Positions 51,584-60,047 of a stretch of DNA of 64,000 nt are shown here, in pieces (position 1 is the first letter of the stretch; each line of letters opens with the position of its first letter). The stretch is taken from positions 1-64,000 of the forward strand of contig NZ_FMDN01000020.1 in assembly GCF_900090245.1 (NCBI RefSeq), read 5' to 3'. A program made the translations under genes and the position numbers. The DNA is from Micromonospora halophytica. Lineage in GTDB: Bacteria; Actinomycetota; Actinomycetes; Mycobacteriales; Micromonosporaceae. Below the pieces are notes generated by a model. That model was not told the DNA's origin and did not search any database. It worked only from the letters and a program-made list of their open reading frames with translations.

Positions 51584-53656
51584 TCACGGCTGATCGGGCG
51601 TGGCGGAGAACAGATCGGGCACGGGCGGGGCATCGGTGCCAAATGTACCATTTGGTGGCGTGCGGCCCAGGTGACGCCAGGCCGCCTCGGTGGCGACCCG
51701 CCCTCGGGGCGTACGGGCCAGCAGGCCGGCCCGGACCAGGAAGGGCTCGCAGACCTCCTCCACCGTGTCCGGCTGCTCCCCCACCGCCACCGCCAGGGTG
51801 GAGAGCCCGACCGGCCCACCCCGGAACGAGTCGACCAGCGCGGTCAGCACCGCCCGGTCCAGCCGGTCCAGGCCGAGCGCGTCGACGTCGTACACCGTCA
51901 GCGCGGCCCGGGCGGTCTCCAGGGTGACCACACCGTCGGCGCGGACCTCGGCGTAGTCGCGGACCCGGCGCAGCAGCCGGTTGGCGATCCGGGGCGTGCC
52001 CCGGGAACGGCCGGCGATCTCGGTGGCCCCGTCGTCGGTGATCGGCACGCCGAGGATCCGGGCCGAGCGGTGCAACAGCGCCTCCAGGTCGGCCGGGGAG
52101 TAGAAGTCCAGGTGCGCGACGAAGCCGAACCGGTCCCGCATCGGCCCGGTGAGCAGCCCGGAGCGGGTGGTCGCGCCGACCAGGGTGAACGGCTCGACGT
52201 CCAGCGGGATGGCGGTGGCGCCCGGCCCCTTGCCGACCACCACGTCGACCCGGAAGTCCTCCATGGCGCTGTAGAGCAGCTCCTCCGCCGGCTTGGCGAT
52301 CCGGTGGATCTCGTCGATGAAGAGCACGTCGCCCTCGGCGAGGCTGGTCAGGATGGCCGCCAGGTCGCCGGAACGCTCGATCGCCGGGCCGCTGGTCACC
52401 CGGATGCCGGCGCCCAACTCGGCGGCGACGATGTTCGCCAGCGTGGTGTTGTGCACCACCAAATCGTTGACGGTGAACGTGTGATCGCCGTCCACGGTCA
52501 GGCACCGGCACTCGTGCAGGCCGACCCGCTCCACGGAGACCACCCGGTCCGCGGCGAGCCTCTCCTCGAAGCGGTCCCGACGTGGCGCCCACTGTGCGAG
52601 CCGCTCGCCCCGCGCCCCGGTGATCGTCACGCGCTGAACGAAGCGGGCCACGTCATCCTGACTGGTGATGCTCAGTCGCCACGACTCATGAGGTCTGCCC
52701 TGGTAGCGTCCCCGCTTGAGCTTCAGCCGGGACTGGACGCCCAGGCGCAGCAGGAGATGCTGTACGTCCGCGAGGAGATCCCTGGAGACGCTGCGGTAAT
52801 CGACCACGACGTCGTAGCGGTCGCGCCCACGCCGACTCACCGAGCCGTCACAGGCGAAGTACGCGCCGAGGAACGCCCCGACCTGCCAGCTGTCGCCACG
52901 GAAGACGAACTCCGGTACGCGCTGCCGCCAGGCGGTCTTGTCGAGGAGTCCGTGCTCCTTCAGCCACGGCCGGAGTCCGCTGATCCGGATCAGGGAGCTC
53001 CGGGCGCTGTCGGGCCTCGTGACGTGCGGGTGGCCGAGCCGGTCACACGTCGATCGGAAGTCCGCCAGGACCTCCTCGTCCCCACCGGTGAAGGTCACCT
53101 GGTTGCTGGTGCAGCCGTCACCGATCAGGTACCCGGCGAGCTTGTACTCCGCGAGATCCTCGGTGGCGTCGGCGACGAGGTCCGGACACAGGACGTTGGC
53201 CAGAAAGTCATCCTCCGTGAGGTCCCCGGCCTTGACCCAGCCCTCGGGCGTCCAGAACGGGTGGTCCGGAGCCGCGACGACCTCCCGTCCGCTGCCGGTA
53301 CGGATCCGGACGGAGTCGAGTTCGCCCTGTTCGTGCACGGCGGTCACCGCCGCGCCCTCACCCGTACGGGTAATGACGCGATCCCCGACGACGATGTCAC
53401 CCAGTCGGCGTCGTGAGCCGTCCGCCATGAGCACGAGCGCGTCGACGGAGACGGGCTTGCCCAGCCCCGGTGGCCCTGAAAGGAGAATGTGGTCGGGGGG
53501 CGACCCCCGCCGCATCGCGCCCTGGAGCAGCAGGTCGAGCTGGTCGCGGACCCGGTGCTGGGCGATGAACTCGTCGAGCCGCTTCGGCCGGACGCTGGCC
53601 TCGGCGTCCCGTTCCGCGTCGTCGGCGTACGCCGAGACCAGGTCGTCGCCGGTCAT
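51584..53656 (-). CDS. ruvB: Holliday junction branch-migration helicase RuvB, interrupted by an intein
   Basis: 690 residues before splicing, 354 after. The N-extein (67 aa) begins with DDAERDAEASVRPKRLDEFI and ends GPPGLGK. The C-extein (287 aa) resumes TTLANIVAAELGAG and has Walker B LFIDEIHRI, sensor TLVGATTRSGLL, arginine finger region GPMRDRFG, and a winged helix. The intein interrupts Walker A between Lys and Thr, so no ATP can be bound unless splicing occurs. ATG 53656 overlaps the ruvA stop by 4 bp. RuvB drives branch migration with RuvA. Confidence 0.95.
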   Translation of the reverse strand: MTGDDLVSAYADDAERDAEASVRPKRLDEFIAQHRVRDQLDLLLQGAMRRGSPPDHILLSGPPGLGKPVSVDALVLMADGSRRRLGDIVVGDRVITRTGEGAAVTAVHEQGELDSVRIRTGSGREVVAAPDHPFWTPEGWVKAGDLTEDDFLANVLCPDLVADATEDLAEYKLAGYLIGDGCTSNQVTFTGGDEEVLADFRSTCDRLGHPHVTRPDSARSSLIRISGLRPWLKEHGLLDKTAWRQRVPEFVFRGDSWQVGAFLGAYFACDGSVSRRGRDRYDVVVDYRSVSRDLLADVQHLLLRLGVQSRLKLKRGRYQGRPHESWRLSITSQDDVARFVQRVTITGARGERLAQWAPRRDRFEERLAADRVVSVERVGLHECRCLTVDGDHTFTVNDLVVHNTTLANIVAAELGAGIRVTSGPAIERSGDLAAILTSLAEGDVLFIDEIHRIAKPAEELLYSAMEDFRVDVVVGKGPGATAIPLDVEPFTLVGATTRSGLLTGPMRDRFGFVAHLDFYSPADLEALLHRSARILGVPITDDGATEIAGRSRGTPRIANRLLRRVRDYAEVRADGVVTLETARAALTVYDVDALGLDRLDRAVLTALVDSFRGGPVGLSTLAVAVGEQPDTVEEVCEPFLVRAGLLARTPRGRVATEAAWRHLGRTPPNGTFGTDAPPVPDLFSATPDQP
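52448..53455 (-). mobile_element. Intein with LAGLIDADG endonuclease in RuvB (class 3-like)
   Basis: 336 residues, from Pro1 (codon 53455-53453) to Asn336 (52450-52448), inserted at GLGK|T. Block A is PVSVDALVLMADG, with Pro, not Cys or Ser, at position 1. Block B is VVAAPDHPFWTPEGW. Endonuclease motifs are LAGYLIGDG (106-114) and LGAYFACDG (196-204). Block F is CLTVDGDHTF with Cys318, and block G is VVHN followed by extein Thr. The lost N-terminal nucleophile, the block F Cys and the +1 Thr match class 3 inteins. Codon use resembles the host gene; the base composition looks slightly less GC-rich. Confidence 0.88.
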
Positions 53657-54255
53657 CGGGTGCGGCCCAGCAGCCGGATGGCCTGCTTGAGCAGGACCGG
53701 CACCGGCGGCGTCTCCCCGTCGACCGTCTCCGCGACGGCCGCCACCGCCTGGTCGGCCTGGGCGGCCGTCCAGCCGAGCCCGACGAGGGCCTGGCGGACC
53801 TGCTCGGGCCACGCCCCGCCGGTGACCCCGGCCGCGCCGTCGGCGCCGACCGGCACCGGACCGATCCGGTCGCGCAGCTCCAGCACCAGGCGCTCGGCGC
53901 CTTTCTTGCCGATGCCCGGCACCCGGGTCAGGGCGGCGGTGTCGGCGTTGGCGATGGCCTTGCGGACCGCGTCGGGGGTGTGCACGGCGAGCACCGCCTG
54001 GGCCAGCCGGGGGCCGACCCCGCTGGCCGTCTGGAGCAGCTCGAACAGTTGCTTGGCGTCGTCGTCGGCGAAGCCGTAGAGGGTGAGCGAGTCCTCCCGG
54101 ACGACGAGGCTGGTGGCGAGCCGGGCGGGCTGGCCGACCCGCAGCTCGGCGAGGGTGCCGGGGGCGCACTGCACCGCCAGGCCGATCCCGCCGACCTCCA
54201 CCACCGCGTGGTCGGGACCGGTCGCGGTCACCGTGCCGCGCACGCTGGCGATCAT
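53653..54255 (-). CDS. ruvA: Holliday junction DNA helicase subunit RuvA
   Basis: 200 residues. The OB-fold start is MIASVRGTVTATGPDHAVVE, the two helix-hairpin-helix motifs are ASGVGPRLAQAVLAV and RVPGIGKKGAERLVLELRDR, and the C-terminal domain III binds RuvB (QALVGLGWTAAQADQAV). It clamps the four-way junction. It overlaps ruvC and ruvB by 4 bp on each side. Confidence 0.95.
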   Translation of the reverse strand: MIASVRGTVTATGPDHAVVEVGGIGLAVQCAPGTLAELRVGQPARLATSLVVREDSLTLYGFADDDAKQLFELLQTASGVGPRLAQAVLAVHTPDAVRKAIANADTAALTRVPGIGKKGAERLVLELRDRIGPVPVGADGAAGVTGGAWPEQVRQALVGLGWTAAQADQAVAAVAETVDGETPPVPVLLKQAIRLLGRTR

Positions 54256-54779
54256 CGTGCTCCTCCTCGTCGTACCCGGTCGGCGGCCGCGGCCAGCTTC
54301 GACCGCGTGCCGCCGCGCCACACGTGGCAGATGGCCAGGGCGAGGGCGTCGGCCGCGTCGGCGGGCTTCGGCGGCTCGGACAGCCGCAGCAGCCGGGTCA
54401 CCATGGTCGTCATCTGCTTCTTGTCGGCCTGACCGGAACCGGTCACCGCCGCCTTCACCTCGCTCGGCGTGTACGTCTGCACCGGCAGGCCGGCGCGCGC
54501 CCCGGCGAGCACGGCGATCCCGCTGGCCTGGGCGGTGCCCATCACCGTGCGGACGTTGTGCTGGCTGAAGACCCGCTCCACGGCGACGGCGTCCGGCCGG
54601 TGCTCGGCGACCAGGTCGGTGAGCGAGCGGTCCAGGTGCAGCAGGCGCAGCGGCAGATCGTCGGCGGGGTCGGTGTAGACGACGTAGTAGGCGATCAGGG
54701 TGCAGGGCCGCCCCGGCACGCCCTCGACCACGCCGACTCCGCACCGCGTCAGCCCCGGGTCGACGCCGAGCACGCGCAC
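54252..54779 (-). CDS. ruvC: Crossover junction endodeoxyribonuclease RuvC
   Basis: 175 residues with an RNase H-like fold. Catalytic acids are in LGVDPGLTRCG, AVERVFSQHN and PADAADALALA. It cuts Holliday junctions. GTG 54779 has GGAGGAGG 5 nt upstream, which fixes the start. It is the first gene of ruvC-ruvA-ruvB. A LexA-type site lies 25 bp upstream. Confidence 0.95.
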   Translation of the reverse strand: MRVLGVDPGLTRCGVGVVEGVPGRPCTLIAYYVVYTDPADDLPLRLLHLDRSLTDLVAEHRPDAVAVERVFSQHNVRTVMGTAQASGIAVLAGARAGLPVQTYTPSEVKAAVTGSGQADKKQMTTMVTRLLRLSEPPKPADAADALALAICHVWRGGTRSKLAAAADRVRRGGAR

Positions 54780-54803
54780 GCCGCCTCCTCCCCCAGCCGT
54801 CAG

Positions 54804-54819
54804 CAGTACGTGTGTTCGA
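54804..54819 (-). promoter_or_regulatory. Candidate LexA (SOS) box upstream of ruvC
   Basis: On the minus strand TCGAACACACGTACTG carries the perfect left half TCGAAC of the actinobacterial/Bacillus-type SOS box (TCGAAC-N4-GTTCGA) and a 3/6 right half. A -10-like TAGGGT lies just upstream (about 54826-54821). This fits damage-inducible ruvCAB. Confidence 0.5.
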
Positions 54820-55033
54820 CACCCTACTGGTGCCCGCCGACGGCCGCCGTCCGGGACACGCCGTGCGGGCCCCGGGCCTACCGGCGGGTCGGGTCGGGCT
54901 CGATCGCCACGGCGACCACGCGACGGAGCCGGGCCGACGCCGGCCGCCGCGCCGACGCCCACACAGACCCGGGGCGGAGTATGTGTCGCCGCCCCATGTG
55001 CCGCCGGCCGCACAGCTCGTAACTTCTTGCGCC

Positions 55034-55816
55034 ATGACGGCAGAACCCGTGGCGGTCCCCCACGTCGTACGCGTCGACCTGTCCGGTCGTAGCGCCCTGG
55101 TGACCGGTGGTGGCAGCGGCATCGGCCGGGCCTGCGCCCTGCGGCTGGCGGCGGCCGGCGCGGCGGTGCTGGTGGTGGACCGTAACGTCGAGGCGGCCAA
55201 GGCGGTGGCCGCCGAGGCCGGTGGCCGGGCCGAGGGGGTCGACCTGGCCGACCCGGCGGCGGTGGACCGGATCGACGCCGACGTCGACATCGTCGTCAAC
55301 AACGCCGGCCTGCAGCACGTCGCGCCGGTGCAGGAGTTCCCCGCCGAACGCTTCACCCACCTGCACCGGGTGATGGTGGAGGCGCCGTTCCGGCTGATCC
55401 GCCGTGCGCTGCCGCACATGTACGCCCAGGGCTGGGGCCGGATCGTCAACATCTCCTCGGTGCACGGGCTGCGCGCCTCGCCGTACAAGTCGGCGTACGT
55501 TTCCGCCAAGCACGCGCTGGAGGGGCTGTCGAAGGTGGTCGCTCTGGAGGGCGCCGCGCACGGCGTCACCGCCAACTGCGTCAACCCGGCGTACGTGCGC
55601 ACGCCGCTGGTGGAGAGTCAGATCGCCGACCAGGCGGCCACCCACGGCATCGGCGAGGACGAGGTGGTCGAGAAGATCATGCTGGCCCGGGCGGCGATCA
55701 AGCGGCTGATCGAACCGGAGGAGGTCGCCGAACTGGTGGCGTACCTGTGCTCGCCGCCCGCGGCGTTCATCACCGGCTCGTCGATCGCCCTCGACGGGGG
55801 CTGGACGGCGAACTAG
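55034..55816 (+). CDS. Short-chain dehydrogenase, 3-hydroxybutyrate dehydrogenase-like
   Basis: 260 residues. NAD-binding TGGGSGIGRACALRLAAAG, structural NNAGLQHVAPVQEFP, catalytic Ser in NISSVHG, and Tyr and Lys in YKSAYVSAKHAL. The QHVAPVQEF stretch and the C-terminal FITGSSIALDGGWTAN fit D-3-hydroxybutyrate dehydrogenases. TAACTT lies 8 nt before the ATG, so the mRNA is probably leaderless. The GAF/PucR regulator follows 14 bp downstream. Confidence 0.87.
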   Translation: MTAEPVAVPHVVRVDLSGRSALVTGGGSGIGRACALRLAAAGAAVLVVDRNVEAAKAVAAEAGGRAEGVDLADPAAVDRIDADVDIVVNNAGLQHVAPVQEFPAERFTHLHRVMVEAPFRLIRRALPHMYAQGWGRIVNISSVHGLRASPYKSAYVSAKHALEGLSKVVALEGAAHGVTANCVNPAYVRTPLVESQIADQAATHGIGEDEVVEKIMLARAAIKRLIEPEEVAELVAYLCSPPAAFITGSSIALDGGWTAN

Positions 55817-55830
55817 TGGTTGCCCGCACA

Positions 55831-57747
55831 ATGAGCGTCATGTCGTCGCCGGTCGAGTTCCTGGAACTGCTCGCCCGGGAGGCCGCGGCGGTCGAGTTCG
55901 AGGGCCCGCTGGTGGCCGCCCGGGCGGCCGGGTTGCCGCCGGAGCGGCTGGCCGAGCTCGAACACGCCAAGGTGGTGGCGTTGCGGGTGCGCGGCCTGCT
56001 GGAGCGCCGCCGGCGTCGGGAGACCGAGCTCTCCGGCCTGTACGACACCGCCAGCGACCTGGCCGGCCTGCGTGACCTGGACGACGTGCTGCGGGCGATC
56101 GTGCACCGGGCCCGGCACCTGCTCGGCGCGGACGTCGCGTACATGACGCTCAACGACGAGGAGCGCGGCGACACGTACATGCGGGTCACCGACGGCTCGA
56201 TCTCGGCGAAGTTCCAGCGGCTGCGGTTGGAGATGGGCGACGGGCTGGGCGGCCTGGTGGCCCAGTCCGGCACCCCGTATGTGACCGCGAACTATCCGGA
56301 GGACGAGCGGTTCCGGCACACCGGCGAGATCGACGCCGGGGTCGGCGAGGAGGGCCTGGTGGCGATCCTCGGTGTGCCGCTGCGGCTGGGGTCGAGCGTG
56401 ATCGGGGTGCTCTACGCGGCGAACCGGTCGGCCCGGCCGTTCGCCCGGGAGGAGGTGTCGCTGCTGGTCTCGCTGGCCGCGCACGCCGCGGTCGCCATCG
56501 ACACCGCCCGACTGCTGGCCGAGACCCGCTCGGCGCTGGCCGAGCTGTCCGCGGCGAACACCACCATCCGGGCGCACAGCAGTTCGGTGGAGCGGGCCGC
56601 CGCGGCGCACGACCGGATGACCGCGCTGGTGCTGCGCGGCGGCGGCATGGAGGACGTGGCGGCGGCGGTGACCGACGTGCTCGGCGGGGCGCTGCTGGCG
56701 CTGGACGCGGAGGGCCGGCTGCTGGCCCGGGTGGGCGAGATCGGGGAGCCGGACCGGGCCGACCTGGTGGAGGCGGTGGCGGCGTCGCGTACGGAAGGGC
56801 GCAGCGTGCGCCGGGGCAACCTCTGGTACGCCGCCGTGGTCGCCGGGGCGGAGAACCTGGGGGCGCTGGTGCTGTGCCCCGACGGCGAACTGGTCGACGC
56901 CGACCAGCGGATCCTGGAGCGGGCGGCGCTGGTGACGGCGCTGCTGCTGTTGTTCCGCCGTACCGTGGCCGAGGCCGAGGGGCGGGTCCGGGGCGAACTG
57001 CTCGACGACCTGATCGCCCGGCCGCTGCGGGACACCGACGCGCTGCGCAGCCGGGCCCGTCGCCTCGGGGTGGACCTGGACGCGCCGCACGTGCTGGTGG
57101 CGGTCGGCGACGACGCGATCGCCGCGACCGGTTCCGCCCGGCAGCGGGTGCTCTCCTGGGCCACCACGTACGCCTCGGCCCGGGGTGGGCTGGCCGCGGC
57201 GCGCGACGGTCGGGTGGTGCTGATGCTGCCGGGCCGGGACGCGGGTGGCAGCGCCCGCGCGGTGGCCCGGGACCTGTCCCGGGTGACCGGCCGACCGGTG
57301 ACCGCCGGGGCGAGCGGGCCGACGTCCGGGCCGGCGGCGCTGGCCACCACGTTCACCGAGGCGGACCGCTGTCTCACCGCGCTCGGGGCGCTGGGCCGCA
57401 CCGGTGAGGGGGCGAGCACCGCCGAGTTGGGCTTCGTCGGGCTGCTGCTGGGCACCGTCGGCGACCAGGGCGAGCAGGACGTGGCCCGGTTCCTCACCGC
57501 CACGGTCGGGCCGGTGGTGGACTACGACGCGCGGCGGGGCACCGCGCTGGTGCGGACGCTGGAGGCGTACTTCGGGGTGGGCGGGAGCCTGGCCCGGGCG
57601 GCCGAGCAGCTGCACGTACACGTCAACACGGTCACCCAGCGGTTGGAGCGGGTCGGCCAGTTGCTCGGCGCGGACTGGCAGAAGCCCGAGCGGGCGCTGG
57701 AGGTGCAGCTGGCGCTGCGGCTGCACCGGCTGCGTTCCCCGGGCTGA
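55831..57747 (+). CDS. GAF-domain PucR-type transcriptional regulator
   Basis: 638 residues. A GAF domain is at about 90-250 (LYDTASDLAGLRDLDDVLRA, LLGADVAYMTLNDEERGD), followed by a PucR/CdaR-like middle region (LLDDLIARPLRDTD). A C-terminal HTH_30 is present (VRTLEAYFGVGGSLARAAEQ, HVNTVTQRLERVGQLLG). It probably senses a small molecule through GAF and controls the neighbouring dehydrogenase. ATG 55831 is chosen; a second ATG lies 9 nt later. Confidence 0.87.
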   Translation: MSVMSSPVEFLELLAREAAAVEFEGPLVAARAAGLPPERLAELEHAKVVALRVRGLLERRRRRETELSGLYDTASDLAGLRDLDDVLRAIVHRARHLLGADVAYMTLNDEERGDTYMRVTDGSISAKFQRLRLEMGDGLGGLVAQSGTPYVTANYPEDERFRHTGEIDAGVGEEGLVAILGVPLRLGSSVIGVLYAANRSARPFAREEVSLLVSLAAHAAVAIDTARLLAETRSALAELSAANTTIRAHSSSVERAAAAHDRMTALVLRGGGMEDVAAAVTDVLGGALLALDAEGRLLARVGEIGEPDRADLVEAVAASRTEGRSVRRGNLWYAAVVAGAENLGALVLCPDGELVDADQRILERAALVTALLLLFRRTVAEAEGRVRGELLDDLIARPLRDTDALRSRARRLGVDLDAPHVLVAVGDDAIAATGSARQRVLSWATTYASARGGLAAARDGRVVLMLPGRDAGGSARAVARDLSRVTGRPVTAGASGPTSGPAALATTFTEADRCLTALGALGRTGEGASTAELGFVGLLLGTVGDQGEQDVARFLTATVGPVVDYDARRGTALVRTLEAYFGVGGSLARAAEQLHVHVNTVTQRLERVGQLLGADWQKPERALEVQLALRLHRLRSPG

Positions 57748-57751
57748 TTCC

Positions 57752-58360
57752 TCAGCGGGCGCGGATGCCCTCCAGCACCCCGTCGACGATCTTCTCGGGG
57801 AGGATCCGTTCGTCCAGCTCGGGGTGCCAGCGCAGCATCCGTTGCATCAGCATCGGCCCGGTGAGCAGCGCCATGGTCAGCTCGACGTCGAGGTCGGCGC
57901 GCAGGTCGCCGTCGCGGACGCCACGTCGCAGCACCTCGCGCATGAGCTGCCGGCGCGGCTCGATGATGTTCTGGTAGAGCTGGAAGTGGTCCGGGCTCCG
58001 GTTCACCTCGGGCACCAGGCACGGCATGATCTTCCTGGCGCGCGGATCGATGTGGTGCCCGACGGCGCCGACCAGCAGCACCAGGTCGTCGCGGACGGAG
58101 TGGCCCGCCGGCTGGGGCACGATCCCCTTGAGCCGGCGCAGCGCGTCCAGCAGCAGGGCGTCCTTGCCCGGCCAGCGCCGGTAGATGGTGGCCTTGCCGA
58201 CGCCGGCGCGGGCGGCGATCGCCTCGATGGACAGCGCCTCGATGGTGCTGCCCTCGGCGAGCAGGTCGAGGGTGGCCTCGACGATGGCCTCGTCCGCGCG
58301 GATGCTCCGCGGTCGCCCGGGCGACCGCGGAGCATCCGCGGTGGAAGTCATGTCAGACAT
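57752..58360 (-). CDS. TetR-family repressor
   Basis: 202 residues. The HTH reads IVEATLDLLAEGSTIEALSI and AIAARAGVGKATIYRRWPGK, followed by a TetR_C ligand domain (VNRSPDHFQLYQNIIEPRRQ). It lies 11 bp after the MFS gene in one operon. The dyad at 60025-60047 upstream of the operon is its likely operator. ATG 58360 is chosen, with ATG 58351 possible. It converges with the PucR-type gene at a 4-bp gap. Confidence 0.88.
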   Translation of the reverse strand: MSDMTSTADAPRSPGRPRSIRADEAIVEATLDLLAEGSTIEALSIEAIAARAGVGKATIYRRWPGKDALLLDALRRLKGIVPQPAGHSVRDDLVLLVGAVGHHIDPRARKIMPCLVPEVNRSPDHFQLYQNIIEPRRQLMREVLRRGVRDGDLRADLDVELTMALLTGPMLMQRMLRWHPELDERILPEKIVDGVLEGIRAR

Positions 58361-58371
58361 TGTCCCCGAAC

Positions 58372-59937
58372 CTACGCGGTTCCGGCCAACTCCCGTCCGC
58401 CGACCGCCGGCGCGGCGGACGGCCCCGCCGCCCGGCCGGGGATCCACCGCAGCACCACGAGGATGCCCAGGGCGGCCACCGCCGCGGCGAGCCCCGCCGC
58501 CCAGTGCATGGCCGAGACGTACGACTCGTTGGCCGCCGCGACCAGCCTCGGCCCCGCCGGGCCGAGCTGCGCGGCTGCCGCGTACGCGCCGGAGATGGAC
58601 TCGGTGGCCGCGTCCCGGGCCGAGGCGGGCAGAGCGTCGACGGCGGTGGCGATGTTCGCCCGGTAGGACGCGGAGAGCACCGAGCCGAGCACGGCCACGC
58701 CGAGCGCGCTGCCGATCTGACGGATGGTGTTGCTGACCGCGGAACCGACGCCGGCCTTCTCGCGGGGCAGCGCCGACATGATCGACTCGGTGGCCGGCGG
58801 CATGATGTTGGCCATCCCGACGCCCTGGAGGAAGTAGAAGAGCAGGACGATCCAGATCGGCGTGGTCTCGTCGACGACGGCGAAGGCGCCGAGGGCCACC
58901 GAGGTCAACGTCAGCCCCACGACCGCGACCGCCTTGCCGCCGTAGCGGCGGACCATCGCCGCGCTGCGCGGCGCGAAGACCAGTTGGGCACCGGCGAAGG
59001 GGAGGAAGAGCAGGCCGGTCTCCAGCGGGCTGTAGCCACGGACCAGTTGCAGGTAGAAGGAACTGAAGAAGAGCACGCCCATCGCGGCGAAGAAGACCAG
59101 CCCGACGATCGCCACCGGCGCGGCGAAGCGGGGCACCCGGAACAGCCGGACGTCCAGCGACGGGTGGTCGCTGCCCCGCTCGTGGGCGATGAACCACGCC
59201 AGCACCGCCAGGCCACCGACGATGGCGGCCCAGACCGTCGGACGGCCGAAGCCGTGCTCGCCGCCGTCGATGATGCCGTAGGTCAGCGCGACGAGGCCGA
59301 CCACCGAGAGCAGCACACCGAGCAGGTCGACGCGACCGGGGTGGGGGTCGCGCGACTCGGGCACCAGCACCGCGACCAGCACGAGGCCGATCGTCACCAC
59401 CGGCACGTTGATCAGGAAGACCGAGCCCCACCAGAAGCTCTCCAGCAGCGCGCCGCCGAGGATCGGGCCGATCGCCACCGCCAGGCCGACCGCGCCGGCC
59501 CAGATGCCGATCGCCCGCGCCCGCTCCCGGGGGTCGAAGACGTTGGAGATGATCGACAGTGTCACCGGCATGATCGCCGCGCCGCCGACACCCATCAGCG
59601 CGCGCGCCGCGATCAGTTGGGCGGGGCTCTGGGCGTACGCCGACAGCAACGATGCCAGGCCGAAGAGCGCCAGGCCGATCAGCAGGAACCGACGTCGCCC
59701 GTTGCGGTCGCCGAGCACGCCGAAGGTGAACAGCAGCCCGGCGAAGACCAGGGTGTAGGAGTTGATCGACCACTCCAGCTCGCCCTGGCTCGCGCCGAGG
59801 CCGTGCACCGGGTCGGCGAGGGTGCGCAGCGCGACGTTGAGGATGGTGTTGTCGAGGACGACGACGAGCAGGCTGACGACCAGCACCCCGAGGATCGCCC
59901 AACGTCTCGGATGTCCGGTGTTCTCGTGCGGTTCCAT
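58372..59937 (-). CDS. MFS drug exporter (DHA2, EmrB/QacA type)
   Basis: 521 residues with about 14 TM helices. Motif D1-like LVVVLDNTILNVALRTLAD in helix 1, motif A FGVLGDRNGRRRFLL, and motif C region IGPILGGALLESFWW. It probably exports drugs or metabolites. RBS GGGGGGAG lies 9 nt before the ATG. The promoter and operator upstream point to repression by the TetR protein encoded downstream. Confidence 0.92.
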   Translation of the reverse strand: MEPHENTGHPRRWAILGVLVVSLLVVVLDNTILNVALRTLADPVHGLGASQGELEWSINSYTLVFAGLLFTFGVLGDRNGRRRFLLIGLALFGLASLLSAYAQSPAQLIAARALMGVGGAAIMPVTLSIISNVFDPRERARAIGIWAGAVGLAVAIGPILGGALLESFWWGSVFLINVPVVTIGLVLVAVLVPESRDPHPGRVDLLGVLLSVVGLVALTYGIIDGGEHGFGRPTVWAAIVGGLAVLAWFIAHERGSDHPSLDVRLFRVPRFAAPVAIVGLVFFAAMGVLFFSSFYLQLVRGYSPLETGLLFLPFAGAQLVFAPRSAAMVRRYGGKAVAVVGLTLTSVALGAFAVVDETTPIWIVLLFYFLQGVGMANIMPPATESIMSALPREKAGVGSAVSNTIRQIGSALGVAVLGSVLSASYRANIATAVDALPASARDAATESISGAYAAAAQLGPAGPRLVAAANESYVSAMHWAAGLAAAVAALGILVVLRWIPGRAAGPSAAPAVGGRELAGTA

Positions 59938-60005
59938 GTCCGGTTCTCCCCCCGGTGCACCCGCACGCGCGAAATACGATACGGGCCAGACTCGTAATGC
60001 GCCTG

Positions 60006-60034
60006 AGCATAGGGCCCATGCTTTCGATACGGAA
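60006..60034 (-). promoter_or_regulatory. Promoter of the MFS-tetR operon
   Basis: On the minus strand -35 TTCCGT (60034-60029), 17-bp spacer, -10 TATGCT (60011-60006). The -35 lies inside the palindromic operator. Confidence 0.55.
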
Positions 60035-60047
60035 CCGTTCCGTATCG
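60025..60047. promoter_or_regulatory. TetR-type palindromic operator
   Basis: Perfect 11-bp arms CGATACGGAAC (60025-60035) and GTTCCGTATCG (60037-60047) around one central C. A second partial site, ATACGATACGGG, lies near 59974-59985, closer to the ATG. Confidence 0.7.

Noticed and set aside
51584..53656. RuvB insertion as two separate genes or a frameshift
   Set aside because: The frame is continuous, and the insertion has intein splice blocks and endonuclease motifs with exact P-loop flanks.
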